This document shows positions 41,133 to 49,520 of a stretch of DNA of 64,000 bases, piece after piece. This DNA is from Clostridia bacterium. Lineage in GTDB: Bacteria > Bacillota > Clostridia > Oscillospirales > Oscillospiraceae. Within the stretch, counting starts at the first letter, position 1. Each line of letters begins with the position of its first letter. The stretch is taken from the NCBI GenBank assembly GCA_009929315.1, contig SAAS01000001.1, positions 1 through 64,000 of the forward strand, written 5' to 3'. The translations under genes were made by a program, and so were the position numbers. The notes under the pieces are model-generated. The model saw nothing but the letters and a program-made list of their open reading frames with translations. It had not been told where the DNA came from and ran no database searches.

Positions 41133-42536
41133 ATGAGTTACAAAGTTTTTGATGAGCGCGATTTGGCTTTTTTGCACAGCGTAGTCGCGGACAATGAGCG
41201 CGTGCTTTCGGGCGATGCCATAAATGAGGATTACAGCCACGACGAGCTGGGCGGGACTTTGAGCTATCCGAGCGCCGTTGTTAAGGTGCGCTCCGAAGAG
41301 GAAATTTCCGAAATATTAAAATACGCAAGCGAACAAAAGCTCCCCGTAACGCCGCGCGGCGCGGGCACAGGGCTTGTGGGCGGCGGAGTTGCCGTGGAGC
41401 ACGGCATTATGCTTGACCTTGGCCTTATGAATAAAATTCTGGAACTGGACGAGGAGAACCTCACCATCACCGTCGAGCCGGGAGTGCTTCTCATGGACCT
41501 TGCAGAATATGTTGAGGGCAAAGGCTATTTCTATCCTCCCGACCCGGGGGAAAAATCCGCCACCATCGGCGGGAACATCAGCACCAACGCGGGTGGGATG
41601 AGGGCGGTTAAATACGGCGTTACCCGCGATTATGTGCGGGGGCTTAATGTTGCGCTTCCGACGGGAGTGCTGCTTGAGCTTGGCGGCAAGGTTGTTAAAA
41701 ACAGCTCCGGCTATGATATTAAGGACCTTATAATCGGCTCGGAGGGCACGCTTGGCATTGTAACTCGGGCAACGCTTAAGCTGCTGCCCCTGCCCGAAAA
41801 AACAGTCAGCCTGCTTGTGCCCTTCCCCACGCTTAGTGAGGCTATTCAAACCGTCCAACTGATTTTAAAATCCAAAAACCTGCCGACGGCCATCGAATTT
41901 ATGGAGCGGGAGGTCATAATCGACACGGAAAACTATCTGGGCAAGAAATTTCCCGACAACCGCTCAAACGCCTATCTTCTGCTCAAATTTGACGGCAGCT
42001 CCCTTGAGGAAATCGAAAAAGCTTACGGCGAGGTTGCCGAGCTTTGTCTTGACGCCGGTGCGGTGGATGTGCTCGTTTCCGACACCAGAGAGCGCGAGGA
42101 GCCGATTTGGAAGGCGCGCGGCGTGTTTCTCGAGGCTATCAAGGCCTCAACCACCTACATGGACGAGGTGGATATCGTTGTTCCGCGCAGTCGGGTAGCA
42201 GAGCTTGTTGAATATACGCATGAGCTTCAAAAGGAGCTCGGCGTTCGGATAAAAAGCTTCGGGCACGCGGGCGACGGAAATTTGCACATCTATATTCTGA
42301 AGGACGACTTATCGGACACCGAATGGGAAAAGAAGCTTTTACTCGCCATGGAAAAGCTCTATGAAAAGGGACGTGAGTTTGACGGACAGGTTTCGGGAGA
42401 GCACGGAATAGGCTTTGCCAAAAAGCCATATCTGAAAAAGGCGCTAGCACCGGAACTGATGGGAATAATGCGTGAGATTAAGCATGTTTTTGACCCGAAC
42501 AATATCCTGAACCCGCACAAAGTGTGCGATGAATGA
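41133..42536 (+). CDS. glcD: GlcD-type FAD-linked 2-hydroxyacid dehydrogenase (D-lactate/glycolate oxidase subunit)
   Basis: 467 residues from the ATG at 41133 (GGAGGGG upstream; a TTG at 41103 overlaps that site). The PCMH FAD domain shows [11 protein letters not shown] and [20 protein letters not shown]; the C-terminal FAD-oxidase domain shows GHAGDGNLH and [14 protein letters not shown]. The family oxidises D-lactate or glycolate, and in several anaerobes it couples to EtfAB for electron-confurcating lactate oxidation; no etf genes are next to it. It appears monocistronic. Together with larBCE and the 2-hydroxyacyl-CoA genes it points to 2-hydroxy acid metabolism in this region. Confidence 0.87.
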   Translation: MSYKVFDERDLAFLHSVVADNERVLSGDAINEDYSHDELGGTLSYPSAVVKVRSEEEISEILKYASEQKLPVTPRGAGTGLVGGGVAVEHGIMLDLGLMNKILELDEENLTITVEPGVLLMDLAEYVEGKGYFYPPDPGEKSATIGGNISTNAGGMRAVKYGVTRDYVRGLNVALPTGVLLELGGKVVKNSSGYDIKDLIIGSEGTLGIVTRATLKLLPLPEKTVSLLVPFPTLSEAIQTVQLILKSKNLPTAIEFMEREVIIDTENYLGKKFPDNRSNAYLLLKFDGSSLEEIEKAYGEVAELCLDAGAVDVLVSDTREREEPIWKARGVFLEAIKASTTYMDEVDIVVPRSRVAELVEYTHELQKELGVRIKSFGHAGDGNLHIYILKDDLSDTEWEKKLLLAMEKLYEKGREFDGQVSGEHGIGFAKKPYLKKALAPELMGIMREIKHVFDPNNILNPHKVCDE

Positions 42537-42586
42537 GCACGTTTTTTTGAACTAATCAGCGCGAAGCTGCGCGCGTAAATAAATAA

Positions 42587-42622
42587 AGGCAGGCGGTGCG
42601 AGAAAACCCGCGCCGCCTGTCC
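42587..42622. terminator. Terminator between glcD-type gene and rpiR
   Basis: GC-rich stem AGG(A)CAGGCGG-YGCG, 12 or more pairs with one bulge. On the minus strand it is followed by CTTTATTTATTT, so it mainly ends the PTS-rpiR transcript; it may also stop the convergent glcD transcript. Confidence 0.75.
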
Positions 42623-42653
42623 TTATCGCTTTGAAAGAGTGAATCAAGTCAAT

Positions 42654-43493
42654 TCAGCGATTGCTGACATTTGTGTGATTCATAGACATCGTATGCTTTT
42701 CGTAATTTGCGTTTATAAGCGCGGTGAAGAGAATGTCAATCATATTGAGAGTGGAAATTCGGCTCGACATGCCGCCGAGGCGGTTCCACGACTCGCTCGC
42801 GTCCACAAAAAGGCTGTATCTGCATATTCTGGAAAGCTCGTTTTCGCCCACGGAGGTCAGGGATATTGTCGGCACATTAGCTCGAACGAGCTCGGCGGCG
42901 GTGTCAAGAATCTCCGCCGTCATACCCGTGTAGGAAATGAGAAAGGCCAAAGTGCCCTTTGTATAGGCTTTGGCGTTTATGAGCATGGAAACTCTGTCCT
43001 TAAACGCGGCGCTCGGAATTCCCAGACGCATACACTTTATCTGTGCGTCCTCCGCGACGACGTTTGAAGGGCCGACTCCGTAAAAATCAATTCTTGAGGC
43101 GCGGGACATTTCAACAATAACACTGTCGAGCGTTTCGGCGCTGTTTAAATTCATCGTGTCAATAATCGACTTCGCGTTCTGGTTGGAAACCTTCTTGACG
43201 ATATCGTCCGTTGAGTCGTATCTGCCGACAGGCGTCTGGGCGGACTCGAGAATTGTGTTCCGGTTGTAATCAATGAGCTCGGCGGAAAGCTGAAGCCGAA
43301 AATCGATGTAGCTCTCGACTCCGATTTTTCTGCACAGCCTTTTCACAGTCGCCGTAGAAGTGAAGGTTTTTTCACTCAGCTCAACTATACCGATGTTGAA
43401 AATATCGTTGAGGTTTTCAAAGATATAGTCGACGATATGCCGCTCGGACGGGGACAAATCCTTTATCTGGCGCATTTTTACCAAAAGACTCAT
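42654..43493 (-). CDS. RpiR-family regulator (HTH plus SIS domain)
   Basis: 279 residues. The N-terminal RpiR HTH (about 1-77) has LSPSERHIVDYIFEN and the recognition region TSTATVKRLCRKIGVESYID. The C-terminal SIS domain (about 120-255) has IDFYGVGPSNVVAEDA and ISYTGMTAEILDTAA. RpiR proteins sense phosphosugars and control sugar PTS or amino-sugar genes. It is the last gene of the PTS cluster and its likely regulator. AAAGGAG precedes the ATG. Confidence 0.9.
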   Translation of the reverse strand: MSLLVKMRQIKDLSPSERHIVDYIFENLNDIFNIGIVELSEKTFTSTATVKRLCRKIGVESYIDFRLQLSAELIDYNRNTILESAQTPVGRYDSTDDIVKKVSNQNAKSIIDTMNLNSAETLDSVIVEMSRASRIDFYGVGPSNVVAEDAQIKCMRLGIPSAAFKDRVSMLINAKAYTKGTLAFLISYTGMTAEILDTAAELVRANVPTISLTSVGENELSRICRYSLFVDASESWNRLGGMSSRISTLNMIDILFTALINANYEKHTMSMNHTNVSNR

Positions 43494-43590
43494 AAAACGA
43501 CTGCTCCTTTCGCTGATGTAAGTACCCGGCGCCCCACTTCACACGGCGGAGAAGCCAAGACAAAGCCTTATTCTTTATCCGAAAACCCGT

Positions 43591-43854
43591 TCAGAGGTTT
43601 TCGGCGGCAAAAATGCCGCGAATCGCGTCCGCAAGCTCTTGCTCGTTTTCGCCCTCGACAGAAATGCTGATGGATTCGCCCTGGTTGACCTGAAGTCCAA
43701 GAACGGCAAACATCCTCTTGCCGTCTGCTGTCGCTCCGTTATGACTGACGGTCACCTTTGTGGTCTTAAACGGGGCTGCGGCTTTAACCATTATTCCCAC
43801 GGGGCGTGCGTGAAAGCCCATCGGGTCCTTTATTGTATAATCAAAAGATATCAT
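43591..43854 (-). CDS. ptsH: HPr-like phosphocarrier lacking the regulatory serine
   Basis: 87 residues. The phosphorylatable His15 lies in GFHARPV, so phosphate relay from Enzyme I is expected. The Ser46 site of Gram-positive HPr (consensus KSIMGV) reads KRMFAV here: Arg47 replaces the serine, so HPr kinase could not phosphorylate it and it should not serve CcpA-type catabolite control. A general HPr elsewhere in the genome is likely; this one looks dedicated to the local mannose-family PTS. GCAAAGGAG precedes the ATG. Confidence 0.88.
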   Translation of the reverse strand: MISFDYTIKDPMGFHARPVGIMVKAAAPFKTTKVTVSHNGATADGKRMFAVLGLQVNQGESISISVEGENEQELADAIRGIFAAENL

Positions 43855-43880
43855 AAAAATTGCTCCTTTGCCAGACTGAG

Positions 43881-44612
43881 TTAGTTTATTTCAAGAGCCT
43901 CCGGCGAAACGAGCGCCTTAGCTATTATTTCCTCGTAATCGGTGCCGCGAAGAGGGCTCTCGGCAAGCTCAAGATATTTTTTTCTCGCCTCATTGTCGCC
44001 CTTGAAATGGGCAAGCTTTGCCAGACGAAAATACATGATGCCGCGCAAAACGGGGTGCTGCGTACTCTCTGCCTTTTTGAGTAAATCACCCATGTATGAG
44101 ATGTCCCTGTCGAGATAAACGCGGATTATTTCCTCGCCCTCGTCGAGCATCGTGCGATAAAGCTCCACCGTGTCGGCCTTAACAGAAACAAGGTAATCCG
44201 AAAGCTTCGAGAAGCTTGCCCTCGCTTCCTCCGCATCAAGTACAGACACAAAAAACGACATGCGTTTTTGCAGATACTCAACCTTGTCCCTCGGCTCGAG
44301 CTTCATGCCGTCAAGCTCTTGGATTACGGCGCGAACCTTGTCGTCGTCACCTGCCTTAAGATAACCGTCGAGCTTATAAAGCAGAAGAATTGGCTTTCTG
44401 AAGACCAGAGCCAGCCTTTTGTTGTTCTCAAGCCGCTCCAGATAGAGCTTTAGATTGCTGTTTCTGAGCGCGTCCAGCTCCCGTTCGGCCTGTCGCCTTG
44501 AATAGACAAGCAGCTGCATAAGGGCGAAAACAAGCACAAGCATAACCGCAAAAGCGATTACGAAAGGCTTGTAGTTGACCCAAAACTCACCAAACGACAT
44601 CAAATTTCCCAT
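43881..44612 (-). CDS. Single-span membrane protein with helical repeat domain, unknown function
   Basis: 243 residues. One strong transmembrane segment (about 16-38) is followed by a long, charged, all-helical cytoplasmic part (about 40-240) whose spacing resembles tetratricopeptide-type repeats, for example GIMYFRLAKLAHFKGDNEAR. The start codon overlaps the EIIA stop (TAATG), so it is coupled to EIIA, and HPr follows after 26 bases. I do not recognise the family. Its place inside the PTS relay genes suggests a scaffold or regulatory partner of the transporter (inference). Confidence 0.7.
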   Translation of the reverse strand: MGNLMSFGEFWVNYKPFVIAFAVMLVLVFALMQLLVYSRRQAERELDALRNSNLKLYLERLENNKRLALVFRKPILLLYKLDGYLKAGDDDKVRAVIQELDGMKLEPRDKVEYLQKRMSFFVSVLDAEEARASFSKLSDYLVSVKADTVELYRTMLDEGEEIIRVYLDRDISYMGDLLKKAESTQHPVLRGIMYFRLAKLAHFKGDNEARKKYLELAESPLRGTDYEEIIAKALVSPEALEIN

Positions 44613-45004
44613 TAGCTCTGCCCCGCAGAATAGATGATGACGCTCGAGTGAACAACCTCCACCGCCTGCTTAGCCAGCTCGAGCGGGCTTAAATCAAGGC
44701 TGTAAACCATGTCGGTGTAGGCGGAGGTGTTAAGTCCCGCGACAACCGCATAGTTTTCGTGCTCGGAGCATATTAACGCGGCTTCGCGGAAAGGCGAGCC
44801 GCCCGAGAGGTCGCAGGCGAACAGCACGTCGCAGCCCCGAGTTTTTTTGAGAGCCTTATTTAATCTGGAACGCAAAAGTTCAAGGTCATCCTGCTCATTG
44901 AAATTGACAAATATGAAGTCAGGTGTTTCCCCCACAAGCATATTGATGTTGCGCTTCATGGCCGTGCCGTAGCCGGCGTGACCGACGATTATTACCTTTG
45001 TCAT
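44612..45004 (-). CDS. Mannose-family PTS EIIA component
   Basis: 130 residues, a stand-alone EIIA-Man domain. His9 in VIIVGHAGYG is the expected phospho-acceptor. The core shows FACDLSGGSPFREAAL and VVAGLNTSAY, equivalent to the GGSPFN and GxN segments of ManX. It receives phosphate from HPr and passes it to EIIB. It is separated from the EIIBCD-SIS genes by a terminator, so read-through or its own promoter sets its level. Confidence 0.88.
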   Translation of the reverse strand: MTKVIIVGHAGYGTAMKRNINMLVGETPDFIFVNFNEQDDLELLRSRLNKALKKTRGCDVLFACDLSGGSPFREAALICSEHENYAVVAGLNTSAYTDMVYSLDLSPLELAKQAVEVVHSSVIIYSAGQS

Positions 45005-45074
45005 TACTTAACCTCCACCGGTAAAACGGTGATCCGCAAACTAAAGTTATCATAACATATTATCAAGCTAATTC

Positions 45075-45119
45075 AAACAAAAACAGGAGTCTGCCGGGGG
45101 CAAGCTCCTGTTTTTGTTT
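45075..45119 (-). terminator. Terminator between the SIS gene and EIIA
   Basis: AAACAAAAACAGGAG (45075-45089) pairs perfectly with 45105-45119 around a 15-base loop. A- and T-runs lie inside the arms. Confidence 0.75.
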
Positions 45120-45131
45120 TACCCGCGAAAA

Positions 45132-45893
45132 TCACATATTGTGATTTCTTAAAACGGTTTCCGTGTACGAAGCATATACCTCGTGCATGTATTCCTTGGG
45201 AACTTCCGTAACATTCGGCGATACGAAGATATACATTTTGTGCCCAAGCTTCTGAAGGCGCAGGGCGGTTTCCGAGGCGATGGACTGGGAAATCGTTATT
45301 GCCGCGACTGTGGAGGAGGCGCCGACCTTCTGATAATAGTCGGGAATGGCCACAAGAGCATCCTCCAGCGGGCAGCAGTTATCGATTAAAACGTCCGCCA
45401 AGTCACCGAGCTTATTGCCGGAGGAGTGAACCGCGGCGGCCTTTTTATGGTTTTCGCCGCTTGTGATGGCGATTACCTTCAGCCCGCGCTCCTTGGCGTA
45501 CATAGCGGCCTCGATGGGAGCGGCGTTAAGCCCTCCGTGAGAGTAAACTATGATTGCCTCTCCCTGCTGGAAGTTATAGCTCTGGAGGAAATTTCTTATA
45601 TAACCCTCCTGGCGCTCTATCCAGAGAAGCTCGCGTGCGCCGCCGGGACCGATGACATTGTTCCACATAAGTCTCGGGTCCATGCACGGGTGCCAGCCGA
45701 CCACGCCGCCGTATCTGGGAAATACATCCTGAACGGGCAGCACGCTGTGTCCGCTTCCGAAAAGGTGCACCAGCTTGCCGGAATTGATTACCTCAGCACA
45801 GATATCGGCGGCGGCCTTGATATTTTCTGTTTGCTCATCGCCGATTTTCTCTATTACTTCGGTGATTTTTTTTAAATACTCTAATTGTGACAT
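45132..45893 (-). CDS. SIS-domain phosphosugar-binding protein (UPF0309-like)
   Basis: 253 residues. One SIS domain: VHLFGSGHSVLPVQDV (about 42-57), IVYSHGGLNAAPIEAA (about 114-129) and VIAITSGENHKKAA. The length and order match UPF0309 proteins, which are often found with PTS or amino-sugar genes and act on or sense phosphosugars. It lies 28 bases after EIID and ends before a terminator. A sugar-phosphate isomerase or aldolase-like role on the imported sugar is inferred. Confidence 0.85.
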   Translation of the reverse strand: MSQLEYLKKITEVIEKIGDEQTENIKAAADICAEVINSGKLVHLFGSGHSVLPVQDVFPRYGGVVGWHPCMDPRLMWNNVIGPGGARELLWIERQEGYIRNFLQSYNFQQGEAIIVYSHGGLNAAPIEAAMYAKERGLKVIAITSGENHKKAAAVHSSGNKLGDLADVLIDNCCPLEDALVAIPDYYQKVGASSTVAAITISQSIASETALRLQKLGHKMYIFVSPNVTEVPKEYMHEVYASYTETVLRNHNM

Positions 45894-45921
45894 CTTGGAT
45901 TCTCCTAATTATTCTTTGTTA

Positions 45922-46803
45922 TCACGCAAAAGCTCCGACGGTGGGGATATATCCTATAGCAGTAAGGATTGCGGCAAGCACAAGGATGAAAAGCATGATA
46001 ACTATCGGCTTCCAGTTTTTCTTTGTGTACAGCCTATATACTAAGAGCGTAAGAGCCAGCGGGACTATTTTGGGGAATACATTATTGAGCAGGTTGTCCA
46101 GATTGAAAACGGAAATGCTGCCGTCAATGTAGGCCTGGGAGGCTTCATCAAAAACCTTGGTAGCGGTTTTGATGTCGATATTTAAGGAACAGGTAACGAA
46201 GCTCGCTGTCAGCGCGCCGACAACCAGAAGCCCGAGAATGGTAACGGAGCGGATGATTTTATCCATCTGTCCGGAAGCCATAAATCTCTGGACGCCTTCA
46301 AGTCCTGCCTTGTAGCCCAACTGGAATATCTTCCAGCTCAAAAGATAGGTGCCGAGGGGATATACTACAAGATAGAGCAGGGGGCCGACCCAAGGGGTTG
46401 AGGTGAGAGAGCTGGAAATGGAAAGGCAGATTGTGAGCAGCAGAGGGATAATCGTTGCAACCCAGAGGGAATCGCCGATTGCGGAGGTGGGTCCGATGAG
46501 GGCGACTTTAGCTTCCTGAATGGACTCGGGGGTGCCGACGCCGTTTGCGAGCTGCTCCTCCATACCGATTGCGATACCGTTGCAGACGGAGCCGACCTGG
46601 GACTCGGTATTGAAAAGGGTGATGTGTCTTTTAAGTCCGGCGGCCTTATCTTCTTTTGAATCGTAAAGCTCGTCGATTACGGGTGCCATGGACTGACCGA
46701 AAGCCATACCAAGCATGGATTCTGCCTGCTGTGAGCAGCCGTTCCAGAAAAACCAGTTGTTAAAGGACTTTTTCAGGGTTTTCTTATCAAGTGTTTTTGC
46801 CAT
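45922..46803 (-). CDS. Mannose-family PTS EIID component
   Basis: 293 residues from the ATG at 46803 (AAAGGAGG upstream; the frame to 46827 overlaps EIIC). The EIID pattern begins with a hydrophilic N-terminus (WNGCSQQAESMLGMAFGQSM), then GPTSAIGDSLWVATIIP and a hydrophobic C-terminal half. With EIIC it forms the membrane channel; the one-base gap to EIIC shows coupling. Confidence 0.92.
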   Translation of the reverse strand: MAKTLDKKTLKKSFNNWFFWNGCSQQAESMLGMAFGQSMAPVIDELYDSKEDKAAGLKRHITLFNTESQVGSVCNGIAIGMEEQLANGVGTPESIQEAKVALIGPTSAIGDSLWVATIIPLLLTICLSISSSLTSTPWVGPLLYLVVYPLGTYLLSWKIFQLGYKAGLEGVQRFMASGQMDKIIRSVTILGLLVVGALTASFVTCSLNIDIKTATKVFDEASQAYIDGSISVFNLDNLLNNVFPKIVPLALTLLVYRLYTKKNWKPIVIMLFILVLAAILTAIGYIPTVGAFA

Positions 46804-46804
46804 C

Positions 46805-47578
46805 TCAATAGGCCTCCTTTCTGTCAATTATCTGATAGAAGACTGTTGCAGCAAGGACGCCGATTACGGCGACAGCCATTGTTCCGAGACCGAAATAGGT
46901 GACCAGAACAAAGCCGATGAGGAAGATGGCCCAGTCGTATTTCTTCCTGATAAGGAAGGAGAGAATGATGCCCATTCCGAGTGCAGCCATCATGCTGCCG
47001 AAGGTGGAGATGCCGGTGATGAACCATCCGGGAATGCTGATTCCCTGAGAGGCGCCCGCGTTTATTGCCAGCAGAACAATAACTGCGGGAATAAAGCGGC
47101 AGGCAAAGCCGATGAGCTGTCCGCCGATGATGTTCGGCATCCACATTTTCTTGGCGTCGCCGTTCGCGGCAATTCTTTCTGCCCAGCGGTTTAAGAGAAC
47201 GTCAAGAGCATAGTGCACGTTCCACATTGTTCCGCCGACCACGCCGCCGATGCCGGCTCCGGTGAAGGCAAGACCTATCAGAGCCTCGTTGCTCATTCCG
47301 GTGTCTTTCATAACGAGAGCCATAGCTGTTCCGATGTACGTTGCGTAAGAAAGATCCCACGCGACTGCACCGCCGGGGGTTACGTTTGCCAGATATGCAA
47401 TCTGAAGGGGTATGCCAACAATCATCGCAGTTTGGACATCGCCTAAGATTATGCCCACTACGAATGACGCAACCAGAGGTCTGCCTAAGCAATACCAACC
47501 GATTGTGTTGCCGACAATTGATCCGATTGCGCCAAGATAAATGAACAGTGCAATCAGAATCACTTGTGCCATTGTCAT
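46805..47578 (-). CDS. Mannose-family PTS EIIC component
   Basis: 257 residues with several membrane spans. EIIC features include GRPLVASFVVGIILGDVQTA (about 32-51) and IGIPLQIAYLANVTPGG-like text at 54-70. Sorbose/mannose-type EIIC and EIID import the sugar while EIIB phosphorylates it. AGAGGAGG precedes the ATG. Confidence 0.92.
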   Translation of the reverse strand: MTMAQVILIALFIYLGAIGSIVGNTIGWYCLGRPLVASFVVGIILGDVQTAMIVGIPLQIAYLANVTPGGAVAWDLSYATYIGTAMALVMKDTGMSNEALIGLAFTGAGIGGVVGGTMWNVHYALDVLLNRWAERIAANGDAKKMWMPNIIGGQLIGFACRFIPAVIVLLAINAGASQGISIPGWFITGISTFGSMMAALGMGIILSFLIRKKYDWAIFLIGFVLVTYFGLGTMAVAVIGVLAATVFYQIIDRKEAY

Positions 47579-47623
47579 GATTTTTATCCTCCTCTTTAAT
47601 ATTTTTATAACGGCTTTCGCTCG

Positions 47624-48124
47624 TTATAGTGCCTTAATTGATTTCCTAATTTCGGGCCAGGGACGAGCCGGAGTGTTCGGAACGGTTTGAGCCACAACCT
47701 TTATGCCGTCCGCGCACAGCTCGTCAAAAAGATTAACATCCTCGGGGCTTACAAAAAGTACGCCGCCGCCGCCCTTTGTAAGATTGAACTTCGTATCGGG
47801 ACGCTTCGCGGCGTTTCCGATAAACACGATTTCGCACTTTAGAAGTTCCTGCCGAATCGCTTTTAAATCCTGCGGCATACGTGTAACGAAGAGCCTGTTG
47901 CCCTCGCTCGGCTCGGCAAAAAGCACCTTTGCCTGCTCTGATGTCACAACGTGGTGCTTGTAGTTTGCCGGAATACCCATCATCATAATTGACTGGAGCG
48001 TCGGGTTTGAGGCAAGCTTGTCGTCAATGGCTATAATCTCTTTGATTTCCAAGGCCCTGCACCAGGCGGTTACAATCTGTCCGTGTATGAGTCTGTCGTC
48101 TATGCGAAGATAATCTTTTCCCAT
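47624..48124 (-). CDS. Mannose-family PTS EIIB component
   Basis: 166 residues from the ATG at 48124 (TTTGGAGG upstream; the GTG-type extension to 48139 lacks spacing). Phospho-acceptor His14 lies in RIDDRLIHGQIVTAW. The fold and GGGGVLFVSPEDVNLFDEL near 120-138 are typical. It takes phosphate from the separate EIIA and hands it to the sugar. Confidence 0.92.
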   Translation of the reverse strand: MGKDYLRIDDRLIHGQIVTAWCRALEIKEIIAIDDKLASNPTLQSIMMMGIPANYKHHVVTSEQAKVLFAEPSEGNRLFVTRMPQDLKAIRQELLKCEIVFIGNAAKRPDTKFNLTKGGGGVLFVSPEDVNLFDELCADGIKVVAQTVPNTPARPWPEIRKSIKAL

Positions 48125-48163
48125 AATAAGTACCTCCAAACTGTTTTTCGGGTATTGGTGAAA

Positions 48164-48180
48164 TTCTGACTTAGTCAGAA
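48164..48180. repeat. Palindrome TTCTGAC-TTA-GTCAGAA between Cof phosphatase and EIIB
   Basis: A perfect 7-bp inverted repeat, 4 bases past the Cof stop on the minus strand and 40 bases before the EIIB start. It may be an operator for the RpiR regulator or a weak terminator; the following TTTC is poor for termination. Confidence 0.45.
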
Positions 48181-48184
48181 CAGT

Positions 48185-49006
48185 TTAGCTTTCTTCCAAG
48201 TTCAAAAGCCGTATTAAGTCGGCGATTGCGCCCTCGTTGTTGCTGCAGGTTACAATGTCCGCCATCTCCAGAACCCGGGGAGAGGAATTTGAAGGACAGG
48301 CCGCTATGTCTGCAAGGGAGAGCATGTCGATGTCGTTGTCGTAATCGCCAATGCAGACGAGGGTTCGTCCCTCGGCTCCGGCGAGCTTAACGGCCTGTGC
48401 GACCCCTGAAGCCTTACCGACGCTTTTTTCCAGAATCTCCAGAAAAACGGGAGAGGATTGGGTGACGCGGAACATATCGACGGTTTCAAATTTCTGTATG
48501 TCCGCCGCAATGGAGCTAAGCTTGGTTTCATCTGCTATTACAAAGCAGGTTTTAACGAGGTCAAGCGCCATATACTCTTCAACGGAAATGAGCTTTCGCC
48601 GCAAATCGTTTATGGAGGCGTCCCAGGCCCTGTCATCGGACTCAATCTGATAGATATTGAACTCGTCCGCTGCCGCAAGCCAAAGACCCTTTGTACGGTT
48701 GCGGTAATCAAGGCACTCGAGCTTCACTGGCTCGGGCAATATTATTTTATTATGTACCAGTCCGCGAACGCTGTCGTAAATAACAGCGCCGTTGCCCTGC
48801 ACTGTCGGAGCGGAAAGCTCAATTGACTCAAAATACCTCAGGGTTTCACCGAACTGCCTGCCGCTGGCGATGGAAAACATGCCCCCCGCGGCTACGAACT
48901 TTTTTATTGCGTCTAAATTGTTTTGAGGAACTCGCGGACCCATGCTCCAGTCTGTAAGGAGCGTTCCGTCCATGTCCGAAAAAATTATTACCTCGTCGGC
49001 CTTCAT
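48185..49006 (-). CDS. Cof-type HAD-superfamily phosphatase
   Basis: 273 residues from the ATG at 49006 (GGAGGG upstream; the longer frame to 49069 runs through the promoter). Motif I is FSDMDGTLL with the nucleophile aspartate; motif IV is IGDYDNDIDML; a Cof cap lies between. Such enzymes dephosphorylate sugar phosphates or cofactors. It is first in the PTS cluster and may relieve phosphosugar stress (inference). Confidence 0.88.
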   Translation of the reverse strand: MKADEVIIFSDMDGTLLTDWSMGPRVPQNNLDAIKKFVAAGGMFSIASGRQFGETLRYFESIELSAPTVQGNGAVIYDSVRGLVHNKIILPEPVKLECLDYRNRTKGLWLAAADEFNIYQIESDDRAWDASINDLRRKLISVEEYMALDLVKTCFVIADETKLSSIAADIQKFETVDMFRVTQSSPVFLEILEKSVGKASGVAQAVKLAGAEGRTLVCIGDYDNDIDMLSLADIAACPSNSSPRVLEMADIVTCSNNEGAIADLIRLLNLEES

Positions 49007-49030
49007 AGTTTTAACCCTCCGAATAATGCC

Positions 49031-49059
49031 ATTATAATATGATTTTTGTAGAAAATAAA
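49031..49059 (-). promoter_or_regulatory. Possible promoter of the Cof-PTS transcript
   Basis: On the minus strand, weak -35 TTTATT (49054-49059), 17 bases, perfect -10 TATAAT (49031-49036). Confidence 0.45.
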
Positions 49060-49098
49060 GCGATTTCATTGTTGTAATTCGTCAATTTTTAACAATGT

Positions 49099-49127
49099 TT
49101 GAAAACGGTTTATAAGTATGCTATATA
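49099..49127 (+). promoter_or_regulatory. Predicted promoter of the small membrane protein and Enzyme I genes
   Basis: -35 TTGAAA (49099-49104), 17 bases, -10 TATATA (49122-49127). Confidence 0.6.
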
Positions 49128-49176
49128 TTAAATATGACAATACTTAACTGGTCAATAAATGCGGAGGTGCGGCAAA

Positions 49177-49476
49177 ATGTTTGATGAAAAGAAAAAGCGC
49201 CCGTCGAAACCGGGTCCCTTAGAGAGGAACAAGGAATATAAGCAGGTGTCGTCTACTGTGCTTTTCAGTTGCTATGTTGCAAGTGCCGCAATCATTGTAA
49301 TCGCGGTAAGCGAGGCAGTTGGGAGCTTCGGTTCTTCAGACTCAAGTGCGGGAGCGTTCTATATTGCTCTTGCCGTGCTCGGTGCGGCATTCTCGGTTTT
49401 TATAACGCTAATGAATAACAGAAACAAAAAACTGATTGCTAAAGGTAAAACTCAAAAAACGCGAAAGCTTAAGTGA
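49177..49476 (+). CDS. Small two-span membrane protein, unknown function
   Basis: 99 residues from the ATG at 49177 (GGAGGTG upstream; an ATG at 49159 would overlap that site). A very basic N-terminus (KKKRPSKPGPLERNK), two hydrophobic spans (about 30-50 and 60-80) joined by a Ser/Gly-rich loop, and a lysine-rich C-terminus. It comes just before Enzyme I on the same strand, 45 bases away. No family recognised. Confidence 0.7.
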   Translation: MFDEKKKRPSKPGPLERNKEYKQVSSTVLFSCYVASAAIIVIAVSEAVGSFGSSDSSAGAFYIALAVLGAAFSVFITLMNNRNKKLIAKGKTQKTRKLK

Positions 49477-49520
49477 TTAGGCGGAAGATTGGCTAAGCAA
49501 ATTATGGAAGGATGAAAAAA

